DNA of 64,000 nt from Bartonella bovis 91-4 (lineage in GTDB: Bacteria; Pseudomonadota; Alphaproteobacteria; Rhizobiales; Rhizobiaceae): contig NZ_CM001844.1 of the NCBI RefSeq assembly GCF_000384965.1, positions 469,341 through 533,340 of the forward strand, read 5' to 3'. Positions 49,477 to 59,697 of the stretch are shown here, piece by piece (position 1 is the stretch's first letter; the number at the start of each line of letters is the position of its first letter). Position numbers and translations under genes: made by a program. The notes beneath the pieces are model-generated. The model ran no database searches. It was given only the letters and a program-made list of their open reading frames with translations, and was not told the origin of the DNA.

Positions 49477-51576
49477 TTAATGTCCAGTAACAAGGTGCGT
49501 TCTAATATCTGTTTCTCCATTGAAACGGGTTTTGTAAACTACATAATTCTCCATAACGCGCATTACATAGTTACGTGTTTCTGGATAAGGAATCCGTTCA
49601 ATCCAATCGACAACTTTATCAAGAGATTGTCCTCTAGGATCGCCGTAACGTGCTATCCATTCATTTGCACGACGAGGTCCTGCATTATAACCAATAAACG
49701 TTAATATATAAGATCCGTTAAAACGTTCCAATTGTTCACCTAGAAAATGAGCGCCTAACGTAATATTATAACTAGCGTCGCTACTAAATTTTTGCGATGA
49801 CCACGCAATCGAATATTTATCTGCAAGTTCTTTTGCTGTTGTTGGTAATAATTGGAGCATACCTTGGGCTCCTGCTTTTGAGGTAGCTATTGGATTAAAT
49901 TCGCTTTCTTGGCGTGCAATAGCATAGACGAGAGCTTTTTCTGTTGCAGAAATATTAGCAGATGGCGGAATGGCACCGATAGGATGGGATAGTGCACCGA
50001 CATTTTTACCTTGAACAACAGCAGTTTTACCTATTTTAAGACTGGTATGATAATCGCCATTTTTTTCTGCCATAACAGCCAGAAGAGCTAATTCCCCAGG
50101 GCTTTCTATTTCTTTACTGAGTTGTCTATAAAAAATGTTAGCAAGATCAGCGTACCCAGCAGCCTCAAGTCGTTGAATAGCTTTCACAGCTTGTCGAGTG
50201 CTAAAACGTTGCCGTTCAGCGGTTGTTGGTTTAGGAAAAGAAATGTTGAGTTTTTTTTGATTGAGTCGTGAAGCTGCTAATTGACCGTAATAAGTTATAT
50301 TAAAACGGGCAGCACGATGAAAATAATGCTGAGCATTTTCATGATCACCTAAGATTTCTGCCGTTCGTCCCATCCAATAATAACCGCGAGATTTTGAAAA
50401 ATGGTGATGAGATAACTGAGGAATACGTGTGAAGTGGAGCATTGCCAATTTAGGATCATGAAGAAATCTTAGTGCATACCATCCTGCATGGAATTCAGCG
50501 TCAGCTGCTAATGAAGGAGTTAAACCGGTATGAGTTGCAACAAGTTGATAAGCAATTTTAGGTTTGTTTAAGTCAAGCATTTCGCGGGAAATAGTGCGTC
50601 GTTCTATCCACCATGTATCAGGGTTGATAAGACTTGCTGCATCTTGGGGTGCTTTCATCATAAGTGTTGCTGCAGCACTATATTGTCCAGTTCGTCTAAG
50701 ATAGCGAATATGAGCGAATTGTAAAAGAGGATCTTGTTTCCAAGATCTATCAACATTTTGTAATTTTTGTGCAGCTTTAGGGTCATTGTTTGCAACTGCA
50801 GCAAAGGCATTAAAAAGAGATTGGGCACGAGCCAACGTTGCGATGCGTCTAGCTGAATCAATACGATTTTCATAAAGCATAATCTGCATGCGTTTCAGAT
50901 GGTCAATAGGTTTTAATGCAGAATCTGCGTTTTTAAGGATAAGCTCTTCTTCTTTTGCGTTAAGTTGTGCTTTATACCACCATGGTGCAACTATTTGTCG
51001 TGCACGGGTAGTTTTCCCAGTTGCTATAAGTGCTCTAGCAAGTGCAGCCATACCTTGTACTGTAAGGGGGGAGGTGTGAGCAAATTTTTGAATGATTATT
51101 TGTGGGGAATGAGTTTCATTGATAAAAGCACGTTCAGCATTACGTTTTATAATGGCCATGCCAGGCCACCCTTTTAATTCATTAATTGCATTAAATAGTT
51201 CAAAACTGGGTATGTCAGCATAATTTGATGTACTAATTGCCCATGTTAAAATATGGCGGTCAAGACTATTTTTCGCCATTGCATTACGAAGAGCTATCGT
51301 TTTTGCAATATTTTTGTTTGAAAGGGCATCTAACCCTAATTTAAGTTGGTTGACTGAAATGATATTGTTAATTGTAAGACTGTTGTTAATTGTATTGTTA
51401 ATCGATTTAAGTGGTTTTTTAGGTTTTTCTGTTATTGTAAATGGGTAAGGTCGAGCCAAAGGGATTGGTAATTTTTCCGGTAGTAAAACTGTTTGAGCAA
51501 ATGCATTTAAGCACAAAATTGCCAATATTAATGTAGTAAAAATTGGTATAAAAGAATGGGCAAAGAATATACGCAT
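49477..51576 (-). CDS. slt: Soluble lytic murein transglycosylase (Slt type)
   Basis: It cleaves peptidoglycan glycan strands to 1,6-anhydromuropeptides in the periplasm. The 699-residue protein has a signal peptide (about 1-27, ILAILCLNAFA/QT) and a long helical superhelix domain (about 70-520) with repeats such as YYWMGRTAEILGDHENAQHY. The C-terminal catalytic domain has Glu557 in ARQESEFNPIATSKAGAQGM, followed by LGAHFLGEQLERF and FIGYNAGPRRANEW. This is the layout of the E. coli Slt70 family with a somewhat longer N-terminal part. It is monocistronic and divergent from dapA. Confidence 0.95.
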   Translation of the reverse strand: MRIFFAHSFIPIFTTLILAILCLNAFAQTVLLPEKLPIPLARPYPFTITEKPKKPLKSINNTINNSLTINNIISVNQLKLGLDALSNKNIAKTIALRNAMAKNSLDRHILTWAISTSNYADIPSFELFNAINELKGWPGMAIIKRNAERAFINETHSPQIIIQKFAHTSPLTVQGMAALARALIATGKTTRARQIVAPWWYKAQLNAKEEELILKNADSALKPIDHLKRMQIMLYENRIDSARRIATLARAQSLFNAFAAVANNDPKAAQKLQNVDRSWKQDPLLQFAHIRYLRRTGQYSAAATLMMKAPQDAASLINPDTWWIERRTISREMLDLNKPKIAYQLVATHTGLTPSLAADAEFHAGWYALRFLHDPKLAMLHFTRIPQLSHHHFSKSRGYYWMGRTAEILGDHENAQHYFHRAARFNITYYGQLAASRLNQKKLNISFPKPTTAERQRFSTRQAVKAIQRLEAAGYADLANIFYRQLSKEIESPGELALLAVMAEKNGDYHTSLKIGKTAVVQGKNVGALSHPIGAIPPSANISATEKALVYAIARQESEFNPIATSKAGAQGMLQLLPTTAKELADKYSIAWSSQKFSSDASYNITLGAHFLGEQLERFNGSYILTFIGYNAGPRRANEWIARYGDPRGQSLDKVVDWIERIPYPETRNYVMRVMENYVVYKTRFNGETDIRTHLVTGH

Positions 51577-51815
51577 CGAAAAAATCTTCAGATTTTGCTT
51601 TTTTTAAGCATTTTATAAACTTTAAAATAGAAGCATGAAAAACGCGTTAACGGATTATAATATTTTTAAAAATGCTCGAAATTGAATAATATATTAAAGT
51701 TGTGAAAGCATTTATGGAGTTCTTCTTGTTTCAATTATATAGCAAGATTATGCTCTATAATAGGTAGTAAAAGACAACTGTTTTTTAATGAAACTTGAAT
51801 TACGAGGAGTTTATC

Positions 51816-52694
51816 ATGCTCGAGGGAGCGCTGACTGCACTTATCACACCATTTGATGAAAATGGTGCTGTTGATGAAAAAGCGTTTTGCAATTTTGTCG
51901 AGTGGCAGGTTATACAGGGTATTAATGGTGTAATCCCTGTTGGAACAACGGGTGAGTCACCGACTTTAAGCCATGAGGAACATAAGCGAGTTGTAGAGTT
52001 ATGTGTTGAGCAGGTTGCTAAGCGTATTCCTGTCGTTGCGGGTGCAGGGTCAAATAGTACAGATGAGGCTGTGGAACTTGCACAACATGCAGAAAAAGCA
52101 GGTGCGGATGCAGTTTTGGTTGTAACCCCTTATTATAATAAACCTAATCAAAGGGGATTATATGCTCATTTTGCTGCTATTGCGAAAACTGTTTCTATTC
52201 CGATTGTAATTTATAATATTCCTGGGCGTTCTGTTGTTGATATGACTGTGGAAACTATGAAAAATCTATATCAGGATTTTAACAATATTATTGGTGTCAA
52301 GGATGCGACAGGAAACATTGAACGGGTAAGTAAACAACGCAAAGAGTGTGGCAAGGATTTTGTGCAGCTTTCTGGTGATGATAGTACAGCATTAGGTTTT
52401 AATGCACATGGCGGTATGGGATGTATTTCAGTTTCATCCAATGTTGCTCCAAAGCTTTGTGCACAGCTTCAAGCTGCTTGTCGTCGTGGTGATTATAAGA
52501 TGGCGTTAGAATTAAATAATCGTTTAATGCCTCTAAATTATGGAGTGTTTATTGAACCAAATCCAGCAGGTATTAAATATGCTGCTGCAAAATTAGGGCT
52601 TTGTCGTGATACTGTTCGTTTACCGATTGTTCCCTTAGAAGATACTACAAAAAGGATTATAGATGCTGCTCTGCAATATGCTGGCCTCATTTAA
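51816..52694 (+). CDS. dapA: 4-hydroxy-tetrahydrodipicolinate synthase
   Basis: DapA condenses pyruvate with aspartate semialdehyde, the first step towards diaminopimelate and lysine. It has 292 residues from the ATG at 51816, preceded by GAGGAG; an upstream in-frame codon at 51795 would add seven unusual residues. The TIM barrel has [38 protein letters not shown], catalytic Tyr133 ([10 protein letters not shown]) and Schiff-base Lys162 (IGVKDATGN), and [20 protein letters not shown]. smpB follows after 24 bases, so the two are likely co-transcribed. Confidence 0.96.
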   Translation: MLEGALTALITPFDENGAVDEKAFCNFVEWQVIQGINGVIPVGTTGESPTLSHEEHKRVVELCVEQVAKRIPVVAGAGSNSTDEAVELAQHAEKAGADAVLVVTPYYNKPNQRGLYAHFAAIAKTVSIPIVIYNIPGRSVVDMTVETMKNLYQDFNNIIGVKDATGNIERVSKQRKECGKDFVQLSGDDSTALGFNAHGGMGCISVSSNVAPKLCAQLQAACRRGDYKMALELNNRLMPLNYGVFIEPNPAGIKYAAAKLGLCRDTVRLPIVPLEDTTKRIIDAALQYAGLI

Positions 52695-52718
52695 GAATAA
52701 GATGGTATTGAAATAGCC

Positions 52719-53195
52719 ATGAACAGAAAAAAAAATGCACTAGTGCGTACAGTAATTGCTTATAATCGTAAAGCTCGTTTTAATTTTGAAATTTTAGACA
52801 ATCTTGAAGTTGGGCTTGTTCTTCATGGAACTGAAGTTAAATCTTTGCGTTCCAATAATGCTAATATTTCTGAAAGTTATGCTAGCTTTGAAAATGGAGA
52901 ATTATGGTTAGTCAATGCCTACATTCCTGAATATACGCAAGCTAATCGTTTTAATCATGAACCACGTCGTTTACGTAAATTATTGCTTTCAAAGCGTGAA
53001 ATGGCACGTTTTTTTAATGCAGTTTCTCGTGAAGGGATGACCATTGTTCCGCTTCAACTTTATTTTAATGAAAAAGGATGTGTTAAATTAGAGATTGCTA
53101 TGGCGCGTGGTAAAAAGCTTCATGATAAGCGTGAAACAGAAAAAAAACGTGATTGGGGGCGTGAAAAGGCCAGATTGTTGAAAAACTACAGATAA
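52719..53195 (+). CDS. smpB: SsrA-binding protein SmpB
   Basis: SmpB carries tmRNA into stalled ribosomes for trans-translation. The 158-residue protein has the OB-fold core with [51 protein letters not shown] and [10 protein letters not shown], and the basic C-terminal tail [20 protein letters not shown] that reaches the decoding site. It is downstream of dapA, a common order in Hyphomicrobiales. The partner ssrA RNA is not in this window. Confidence 0.97.
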   Translation: MNRKKNALVRTVIAYNRKARFNFEILDNLEVGLVLHGTEVKSLRSNNANISESYASFENGELWLVNAYIPEYTQANRFNHEPRRLRKLLLSKREMARFFNAVSREGMTIVPLQLYFNEKGCVKLEIAMARGKKLHDKRETEKKRDWGREKARLLKNYR

Positions 53196-53238
53196 TTCGA
53201 TTGGTTTATATATCTTTTTTTTAAGTATTAAGGGAATT

Positions 53239-53925
53239 TCAGCATTGATCTAAATATGCTTTTGCCGTTTGAAAGATTTGATGAAACATAGTATCTGTCA
53301 AACGGTTAGTATTGGTATTATAGCGGGAACAGTGATAGCTTGAGAAGATGCGTAATCTACCAATATCGTTTATTGCTCCGTGACCGAAAGGGTGTTCTAG
53401 GACTTTTGCATTTAAAGCGCGTACAGTTGAATGATGAGCAATGGTGCCAAGGGTAATAACGGCTTTGAGTTGAGGAAGATTTGTTAAAAGAGGTGCAAAA
53501 AAATATCGGCAAGTTTTAATTTCTGTGTTGGTAGGTTTATTTTCTGGGGGTACACAACGAACAGAGTTAACAATTGCTGCATCAATCAATTCAAGATTAT
53601 CATCAGGTCTTTCTTCAAAAGTTCCCTGAGCAAAACCGAATTTTTTTAAAGTAGAGTAAAGCAGTAGACCTGCATAATCACCAGTGAAAGGGCGTCCAGT
53701 TCGATTTGCTCCACGTAATCCAGGGGCAAGTCCAACAATAAGAAGACGTGTTGTTGCAGCGCCTTTATAGGGAAAGAATGGGCTCACAGGTGCATTGTGC
53801 CAATGAGGTTCTTTTATACGCCAGCCAGAGATAAAGTTGTGTAAACGGGGGCATAAGTCGCAATTTTTCGGTGGTTCTGGGCAAAATGTTGTTAATTGAC
53901 TATTCATGATCGTGGCATTAATCAT
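53239..53925 (-). CDS. Uracil-DNA glycosylase, family 5 (UdgB) type
   Basis: This is a second uracil/deaminated-base glycosylase. The 228-residue protein (the start may be Met1 or Met7) has an N-terminal CDLCPRL cysteine pair and further Cys residues that could hold a 4Fe-4S cluster. The active-site motif LLIVGLAPGLRGANRTGRPF is followed by TGDYAG, then SVRCVPPENKPTNTE, and the C-terminal SSYHCSRYNTNTNRLT that replaces the family 4 HPAYLL. This pattern matches family 5 enzymes, which use no Asp/Asn in the first motif. It is convergent with smpB, with a 43-base gap. Confidence 0.88.
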   Translation of the reverse strand: MINATIMNSQLTTFCPEPPKNCDLCPRLHNFISGWRIKEPHWHNAPVSPFFPYKGAATTRLLIVGLAPGLRGANRTGRPFTGDYAGLLLYSTLKKFGFAQGTFEERPDDNLELIDAAIVNSVRCVPPENKPTNTEIKTCRYFFAPLLTNLPQLKAVITLGTIAHHSTVRALNAKVLEHPFGHGAINDIGRLRIFSSYHCSRYNTNTNRLTDTMFHQIFQTAKAYLDQC

Positions 53926-54393
53926 CTTTAAAAAATTTTTGAGTTATTTGGGGTATACGGCAGATATTATTTTTGTAAATAACTTAATGATTTGTTTGAT
54001 CACTAAAGTGTTGATTGGCACGATGTTAAATAAATTCAAAGCTTTTATTTTAGATTCATACGACTATAAGTAATACATTACAGTATTGTAATTCAGAAGA
54101 TTTTTAAGAAATTTGAATAATTATATATAATTTCACAGTTGTGGAATCTGAAAGAGCTTCATTTTTGTTAATGGAGAGGGTTATTTTTGCGTTTGACCAA
54201 TATCGTTCAATTTATTTTAGGAGTACTATTAGTCGCTTAATCTTAATTGATTGTGTTGTTTTTATCAATTACATTATCAAGCAGTTTCTACAAAAAAATG
54301 CTAAAACTTATATTGTTTTTCTTGTTTTTTGTTTTGATTATTGTATATACTCTAGAATTAGTATTGGATTTGAACTTTTAGAAAGGGGCATAA
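53926..54393. other. 0.47-kb divergent region, udg / rpoZ
   Basis: No gene seen. The 94-codon frame at 54141-54425 overlaps the rpoZ start, has no ribosome site and is rich in Ile/Phe/Tyr, so I reject it. The rpoZ-rsh promoter should lie in the right half. AAAGGGG before the rpoZ ATG is a good ribosome site. Confidence 0.5.
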
Positions 54394-54792
54394 ATGGCCC
54401 GCGTAACGGTCGAAGATTGTGTTGATAAAGTTGATAATCGTTTTGAATTGGTGCTTTTAGCCGGGCATCGAGCGCGCCAGATTTCACAAGGTGCACAGAT
54501 TACAGTTGATCGTGATAATGATAAAAATCCAGTTGTAGCTCTACGTGAAATAGCAGATGAGACTTTATCGCCTGCTGATTTAAAAGAAGATCTTATTCAT
54601 TCATTGCAAAAGCATGTTGAAGTGGATGAGCCAGAAACAGTTAATGAATTTATTTCTCACTCAAGTGAGTCTGAAAGTGCTTTTAGTACTGTACAGGAAG
54701 AGTCAAAATGTTCATTTGATTGTATATCGGAAGAGGGTCTTTTAGCAGGTATTGAGGGTTTAGTTGTGCCCGAAAAAAACGACGATTATTAA
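54394..54792 (+). CDS. rpoZ: RNA polymerase omega subunit
   Basis: Omega helps assemble and stabilise RNA polymerase and forms part of a ppGpp site. The 132-residue protein begins [20 protein letters not shown] and continues [15 protein letters not shown], with [15 protein letters not shown] closing the conserved core at about 75. The acidic Ser/Glu-rich tail (about 80-132) is longer than in E. coli but usual for alphaproteobacteria. It is next to rsh, the ppGpp synthetase, a widespread pairing that links the stringent response to its target. Confidence 0.96.
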   Translation: MARVTVEDCVDKVDNRFELVLLAGHRARQISQGAQITVDRDNDKNPVVALREIADETLSPADLKEDLIHSLQKHVEVDEPETVNEFISHSSESESAFSTVQEESKCSFDCISEEGLLAGIEGLVVPEKNDDY

Positions 54793-54915
54793 TTTTGTAG
54801 TTTATTGAATGAGTATTGCTATACTTTGTTTAGAAGTGCCTATTTTATTTTAGACCTTTTACTGATAGAATATTCAATAATGTTCAAATTATGAAATTTC
54901 TGAGGATGTACCTAT

Positions 54916-57144
54916 ATGCTGCGTCAGCATGAGCTTATTGAGCGGGTGCGACGTTACAAGCCTGACGTAAATGAGGCTTTATTAAATAAAGCTTACATTT
55001 ATGCAATGGAAAAGCATGGGCACCAAAAGCGTGCTTCGGGTGATCTTTATTTTTCTCATCCTTTGGAAGTTGCTGCTATTTTAACGGATATGCGCGTGGA
55101 TGAAGCAACAATTGCTGTTGCTCTTTTGCATGATACGATTGAAGATACAAGCGCTACACGAGCAGAAATTGATCAACTTTTTGGATCTGAAATTGGTAAG
55201 TTAGTTGAAGGGCTGACAAAGCTCAATAAGCTTGATTTTGTCTCAAAAAAGGCAGTGCAGGCAGAAAATCTTCGTAAGCTTCTTATTGCTATTTCTGATG
55301 ATGTCCGTATTCTTTTAGTCAAACTTGCAGATCGTCTTCATAACATGCGTACTCTTGGTGTTATGCGTGATGATAAACGTCGGTGGATTGCTGAGGAGAC
55401 GATGGACATTTATGCACCGCTTGCTGGCCGTATGGGTATGCAAGATATGCGCGAAGAGTTAGAAGATCTTTCTTTTTTTTATTTAAATCCAGAAGGTTAC
55501 CGTATTATTACTGACAGAATTTCTGAATTATCGAAGTGTAATCGAGATTTACTTTCCACAATCGAAAACGAATTGACGAGACTTTTTTCTCAGCATGGTA
55601 TTAAAGTTGATGTTAAAAGCCGTCGGAAAAAATCTTATTCAATTTTTCGTAAAATGGAAAGCAAGGCATTATCTTTTGAGCAATTATCTGATATTTTTGG
55701 ATTTCGTGTGATTGTTGAAACAGTAGATGATTGTTACCGTGCCCTTGGTATTATCCATACTACGTGGCCAATGGTACCCGGTCGTTTTAAAGATTATATT
55801 TCTATACCTAAACAAAATGAGTATCGTTCAATTCATACAACAATTGTAGGACCTTCAAGGCAACGTGTTGAATTGCAAATTAGAACCAATGCGATGAATA
55901 CAATTGCTGAATATGGTGTTGCAGCGCATTCCATTTATAAAGATTATGGTTCTAATTATTCAGTTTCGAAGTTGTCGAAAGAAACCAATGCTTATGCGTG
56001 GTTGCGTCAAACAGTTCAATCTTTATCAGATGGGGATAATCCGGAAGAATTTTTAGAACACACAAAGCTTGAGCTTTTTCAAGATCAGGTTTTCTGCTTT
56101 ACACCAAAAGGGCGGTTAATTGCGTTTCCAAAAGGCGCTACACCTATTGATTTTGCTTATGCAGTTCATACCGATATTGGTAATTCTTGTGTGGGGGTAA
56201 AAATTAATGGTCGTATTATGCCTTTAATGACCAAATTGAAAAACGGTGATGAAGTTGATATTATACGTTCACAGGCTCAAGTTCCACCGATAGCGTGGGA
56301 ATCTTTTGTTGTAACGGGAAAAGCACGTTCCGCAATTCGTCGGGCAACACGTGCAGCAATGCGTAAGCAATATTCAGGTTTAGGTTATCGTATCCTTGAG
56401 CGTTCGTTTGAATGCGCAGGAGAACAATTTTCAAAGGATACACTTAAGCAAGTTCTGCCACGTTTGGCACGCAAAGATGTGGAAGATGTATTAACAGCTG
56501 TTGGGTGCGGTGAATTGTCTTATGTTGATGTGGTTAAAGCAATTCATCCAGATTATCAAGATCACAATGTAGTGCATAGATCGTTTTTTAAGTCTGAAGA
56601 AAAGGGGCGGTTTAATATTGAAAATTCTCAAAGTATGACTTTTAAAGTGACTGAAAATGAAAAGGAGGAAATTTTAGAAAAGAAAGATCAATACAGAGCA
56701 TTACCTATTCGAGGAATTAGTGGAGATATTCCAGTACGATTTTCTCCTGAAGGAGCTGTACCAGGGGATCGAATTGTTGGTATTATGCAACCGGGTGCAG
56801 GTATTGTTATTTATCCAATACAGTCTTCAGCTTTGATGGCTTATGATGATCAGCCAGAACGGTGGATTGATGTACGCTGGGATGTCGATACCGAAATAAG
56901 CGAACGTTTTCCTGCTCGGATAAATATTTGGGCTATTAATAGTCCTGGCTCTTTGGCTAAAGTAACTCAGGTTATTTTTGCAAATGATGCTAATATTCAA
57001 AATTTATCTTTAGTCCGTATGGCTTCAGATTTCACGGAAATTGTGCTTGATTTGGAAGTTTGGGATCTAAAGCACTTGAATCGTATTCTTTCTCAGTTAA
57101 AAGAAACAGGCTCAGTTAGTGCGGTGAGTCGGGTGCACGGATAA
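54916..57144 (+). CDS. rsh: Bifunctional (p)ppGpp synthetase/hydrolase Rsh
   Basis: This is the single RelA/SpoT-type enzyme of alphaproteobacteria and controls the stringent response. It has 742 residues. The N-terminal HD hydrolase domain has SHPLEVAAILTDMRVDEATI and HDTIED. The synthetase domain (about 240-360) has FRVIVETVDDCYRALGIIH, RFKDYISIPKQNEYRSIHTT and ELQIRT. The TGS domain (about 385-445) has VFCFTPKGRLIAFPKGATPI. The C-terminal ACT domain (about 665-740) has INIWAINSPGSLAKVTQVIF. All catalytic motifs are present for both activities. pyrE follows after 18 bases. Confidence 0.97.
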   Translation: MLRQHELIERVRRYKPDVNEALLNKAYIYAMEKHGHQKRASGDLYFSHPLEVAAILTDMRVDEATIAVALLHDTIEDTSATRAEIDQLFGSEIGKLVEGLTKLNKLDFVSKKAVQAENLRKLLIAISDDVRILLVKLADRLHNMRTLGVMRDDKRRWIAEETMDIYAPLAGRMGMQDMREELEDLSFFYLNPEGYRIITDRISELSKCNRDLLSTIENELTRLFSQHGIKVDVKSRRKKSYSIFRKMESKALSFEQLSDIFGFRVIVETVDDCYRALGIIHTTWPMVPGRFKDYISIPKQNEYRSIHTTIVGPSRQRVELQIRTNAMNTIAEYGVAAHSIYKDYGSNYSVSKLSKETNAYAWLRQTVQSLSDGDNPEEFLEHTKLELFQDQVFCFTPKGRLIAFPKGATPIDFAYAVHTDIGNSCVGVKINGRIMPLMTKLKNGDEVDIIRSQAQVPPIAWESFVVTGKARSAIRRATRAAMRKQYSGLGYRILERSFECAGEQFSKDTLKQVLPRLARKDVEDVLTAVGCGELSYVDVVKAIHPDYQDHNVVHRSFFKSEEKGRFNIENSQSMTFKVTENEKEEILEKKDQYRALPIRGISGDIPVRFSPEGAVPGDRIVGIMQPGAGIVIYPIQSSALMAYDDQPERWIDVRWDVDTEISERFPARINIWAINSPGSLAKVTQVIFANDANIQNLSLVRMASDFTEIVLDLEVWDLKHLNRILSQLKETGSVSAVSRVHG

Positions 57145-57162
57145 AAGATATGAGATTTTACA

Positions 57163-57741
57163 ATGAATACACAAGATGTAATTGATATTTTTAAACAGGC
57201 AGATGCGATTTTAGAAGGGCATTTTATTTTAACATCAGGTCGCCATAGTTCTATTTATATGCAGAAGGCGAAAGTGTTCATGCATGCTGATCTAACCGAA
57301 AAATTATGTTGTAGTTTAGCTCAAAAAATTAAGGATTGTGTTGAAGGAAAAATTGATTATGTGGTTGGTCCTGCAATTGGTGGCCTTATTCCTTCTTATG
57401 AAACTGCGCGTCACCTTGGTATACCTTCTATTTGGGTGGAACGTGAAAATGGTATATTTCAGTTGCGTCGTTTTGAAATTGAAAAAGGGGCAAGAGTTGT
57501 AATTATCGAAGATATTGTAACAACTGGTCTTTCTATTCGTGAGACAATTGAAGCTTTAATTAGGGAAAAAGCTAATGTTGTGGCAAGTGCATGTATTCTT
57601 GATCGCTCTGGTGGTAAAGTTGATGTTGGAGTTCCATTGATTTCGCTTGCAGAATATGAAGTAGTATCTTATGCAGCTGATGCAATACCTTCTGAGCTTG
57701 CTTCCCTTCCTGCAATTAAGCCAGGAAGTCGCAATATTTAA
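57163..57741 (+). CDS. pyrE: Orotate phosphoribosyltransferase
   Basis: PyrE makes OMP from orotate and PRPP in pyrimidine synthesis. The 192-residue protein has HFILTSGRHSSIYMQKAKVF, the dimer loop VGPAIGGLIPSYETARHLG, WVERENGIFQLRRFEIEKGA, and the PRPP-binding VVIIEDIVTTGLSIRETIEA. This is the shorter, archaeal/alphaproteobacterial form. It follows rsh closely and probably shares its transcript. Confidence 0.95.
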   Translation: MNTQDVIDIFKQADAILEGHFILTSGRHSSIYMQKAKVFMHADLTEKLCCSLAQKIKDCVEGKIDYVVGPAIGGLIPSYETARHLGIPSIWVERENGIFQLRRFEIEKGARVVIIEDIVTTGLSIRETIEALIREKANVVASACILDRSGGKVDVGVPLISLAEYEVVSYAADAIPSELASLPAIKPGSRNI

Positions 57742-57824
57742 CTATTTTTAAATATGCTTTGTTTTGTGCAAAAACTTCATTGAAATTAATTTGAATAACA
57801 AAGATTGTTTTGTATGAAGAGTAT

Positions 57825-58430
57825 ATGTATGAGTATCTTATGCTTTTTCATCATCGAAAATCAGTAGGTTTTAGAGAGCGTATTCGGCTTTGGTTTTGGT
57901 TGCGTCGCTCATTTTGTTATATGCGTAAACGTATTTTGCGCATATCAGAAACGCGACATAAAGTAGCGTTGGGGCTAGCTATTGGCATTTTTTCAGCTTG
58001 TTCACCCTTTTTTGGATTGCATATTATTTTGGCACTATTTTTTTCTTGGATTTTACGTGGTAATTTTACTGCAGCGATTATTGGGACCGTTTTTTCAAAT
58101 CCGCTAACATTTTTGCCTATTGTTATGCTTAATTATAAAATAGGCTATCTGTTTTTATCACTTTTTGGAGATGTGGATAAAATTTCTCTTTCCCAGATTC
58201 GCACTATGTTTGGTGATTTGACGTTTTCGAAGGTGTGGATAATTTTTGAAAATACATGGGTTTCTATTATGCTGCCAATGATTTTGGGCGGCATTCTTTT
58301 AGGTTTTATCTTTGGAGGTTTATCTTATATAGGTGTTTACAGGGCAATAGGTCGTTTTCAGCAAAAAAGGTATCAGAAGATGATGCAAAGAATGCGTTTG
58401 CGGCGAGAAAATTCAAGTAATGTTTTATGA
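57825..58430 (+). CDS. DUF2062 membrane protein
   Basis: This is an integral membrane protein of about 201 residues of unknown function. The N-terminus is basic and aromatic. The conserved DUF2062 core has [20 protein letters not shown] and [40 protein letters not shown], then a C-terminal membrane segment [20 protein letters not shown]. About four hydrophobic helices are visible. The start is uncertain: in-frame codons are TTG 57810, ATG 57825 and ATG 57840, none with a strong ribosome site. It overlaps acpS by four bases. The family is often encoded beside acpS-lepB in Hyphomicrobiales. Confidence 0.85.
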   Translation: MYEYLMLFHHRKSVGFRERIRLWFWLRRSFCYMRKRILRISETRHKVALGLAIGIFSACSPFFGLHIILALFFSWILRGNFTAAIIGTVFSNPLTFLPIVMLNYKIGYLFLSLFGDVDKISLSQIRTMFGDLTFSKVWIIFENTWVSIMLPMILGGILLGFIFGGLSYIGVYRAIGRFQQKRYQKMMQRMRLRRENSSNVL

Positions 58431-58828
58431 TTATAGGTCTTGGCAGTGATATAGTTGATATAAGGCGAATTGAGAAAATGTTGGTTCGTTATGGTGACTA
58501 TTTTATCCAACGCATTTTTACAGATATTGAACGGGCCAAATCTGAGAATGTCCAAAAAAGTTCTTTTTCTTATGCTAAAAGATTTGCTGCAAAAGAGGCG
58601 TGTGCTAAAGCTTTAGGGACAGGTATCGCCTGTGGTATTAGCTGGAAAGACATGGAGGTAGTTAATTTACCGTCGGGAAAACCGACTATGCAATTAACAA
58701 ATGGTGCGCAGCTGCAATTACAGAAGTTATTACCTCCTGAGCATAACGCTATCATTCATCTCAGTATAACAGATGATTTTCCTTGGGCACAGGCAGTTGT
58801 TATTATAGAAACACTTCCACGTGGATAG
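58427..58828 (+). CDS. acpS: Holo-[acyl-carrier-protein] synthase
   Basis: AcpS transfers 4'-phosphopantetheine from CoA to apo-ACP. The 133-residue protein has the magnesium/CoA motifs [16 protein letters not shown] and [15 protein letters not shown], and [16 protein letters not shown] at the C-terminus. Its length is normal. It starts inside the stop codon of the DUF2062 gene (ATGA), so the two are coupled. lepB follows after 77 bases. Confidence 0.96.
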   Translation: MIIGLGSDIVDIRRIEKMLVRYGDYFIQRIFTDIERAKSENVQKSSFSYAKRFAAKEACAKALGTGIACGISWKDMEVVNLPSGKPTMQLTNGAQLQLQKLLPPEHNAIIHLSITDDFPWAQAVVIIETLPRG

Positions 58829-58905
58829 ACAGTGGAGGAGATTGTGCTTTTGTTATTTGAGCATTATGATGAAAAACAAATTTATTTATAACAAGAAGGC
58901 AGTGT

Positions 58906-59691
58906 ATGATGAGTCAAAAAGAAAAAGTACAAAAAAAGAAAGAGAAAGGTGGAGTCTTTGAGTTGATTTCTGTTCTCATTCAGGCTCTATTTTTAGCTGT
59001 TCTTATTCGCACACTTTTTTTTCAACCCTTTACAATTCCTTCTGGTTCTATGCGTCCTACTTTACTTGTGGGGGATTATCTTTTTGTTTCCAAATATGCA
59101 TATGGATATTCTCGTTTTTCCATTCCTTTTTCTCCTCCTATTTTTTCAGGACGTATTTGGGCATCTCAACCTGAACGCGGGGATGTTGTAGTATTTCGCT
59201 TGCCTAGTAATCCAAATGTTGATTATATTAAACGTGTTGTGGGATTACCCGGTGATTATGTTCAGGTTCGTCAAGGCGTTCTTTATATCAATGATAAAGC
59301 TGTTTCGCGTCAATTAATGGGGCAGATTGATGATCCTGATGTAACAGAAGTTAACCGCCCTGTGGATGTTTATCGTGAGACAATGTCTAATGGTGTAAGT
59401 TACAATACGCTTGATTTAGGTGTTTTTCCACAAGTTGATAACACAAAAGTTTTTGAAGTTCCTCCAGGGCATTATTTTATGATGGGTGATAACCGTCATA
59501 ATTCAGATGATAGCCGTTTGGATGTAGGCTATGTTCCAGAGGAAAATCTTATTGGCCGAGCAAATTTAATCTTTTTCTCTATAAGTAATGGTTCAAGTGC
59601 ATGGCAAATATGGCGTTGGCCGTTTGATGTACGTTGGGCCCGTTTATTTTCTTTTATTAATACTATTCACTATTTTCCACTGACTAAGTAG
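58906..59691 (+). CDS. lepB: Signal peptidase I
   Basis: LepB removes signal peptides from exported proteins at the periplasmic face of the inner membrane. The 261-residue protein has a basic cytoplasmic start, one membrane anchor (about 18-40, LISVLIQALFLAVLIRTLFF), catalytic Ser48 in PFTIPSGSMRPTL, and general base Lys109 in DYIKRVVGLPGD. Box E is in HYFMMGDNRHNSDDSR. The start could be either of two adjacent ATGs (58906 or 58909). rnc follows after six bases. Confidence 0.96.
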   Translation: MMSQKEKVQKKKEKGGVFELISVLIQALFLAVLIRTLFFQPFTIPSGSMRPTLLVGDYLFVSKYAYGYSRFSIPFSPPIFSGRIWASQPERGDVVVFRLPSNPNVDYIKRVVGLPGDYVQVRQGVLYINDKAVSRQLMGQIDDPDVTEVNRPVDVYRETMSNGVSYNTLDLGVFPQVDNTKVFEVPPGHYFMMGDNRHNSDDSRLDVGYVPEENLIGRANLIFFSISNGSSAWQIWRWPFDVRWARLFSFINTIHYFPLTK

Positions 59692-59697
59692 GGTTCA

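Noticed and set aside
54141..54425. 94-codon plus-strand frame ahead of rpoZ
   Set aside because: It overlaps the well-supported rpoZ start in another frame, with no ribosome site and Ile/Phe-rich content.
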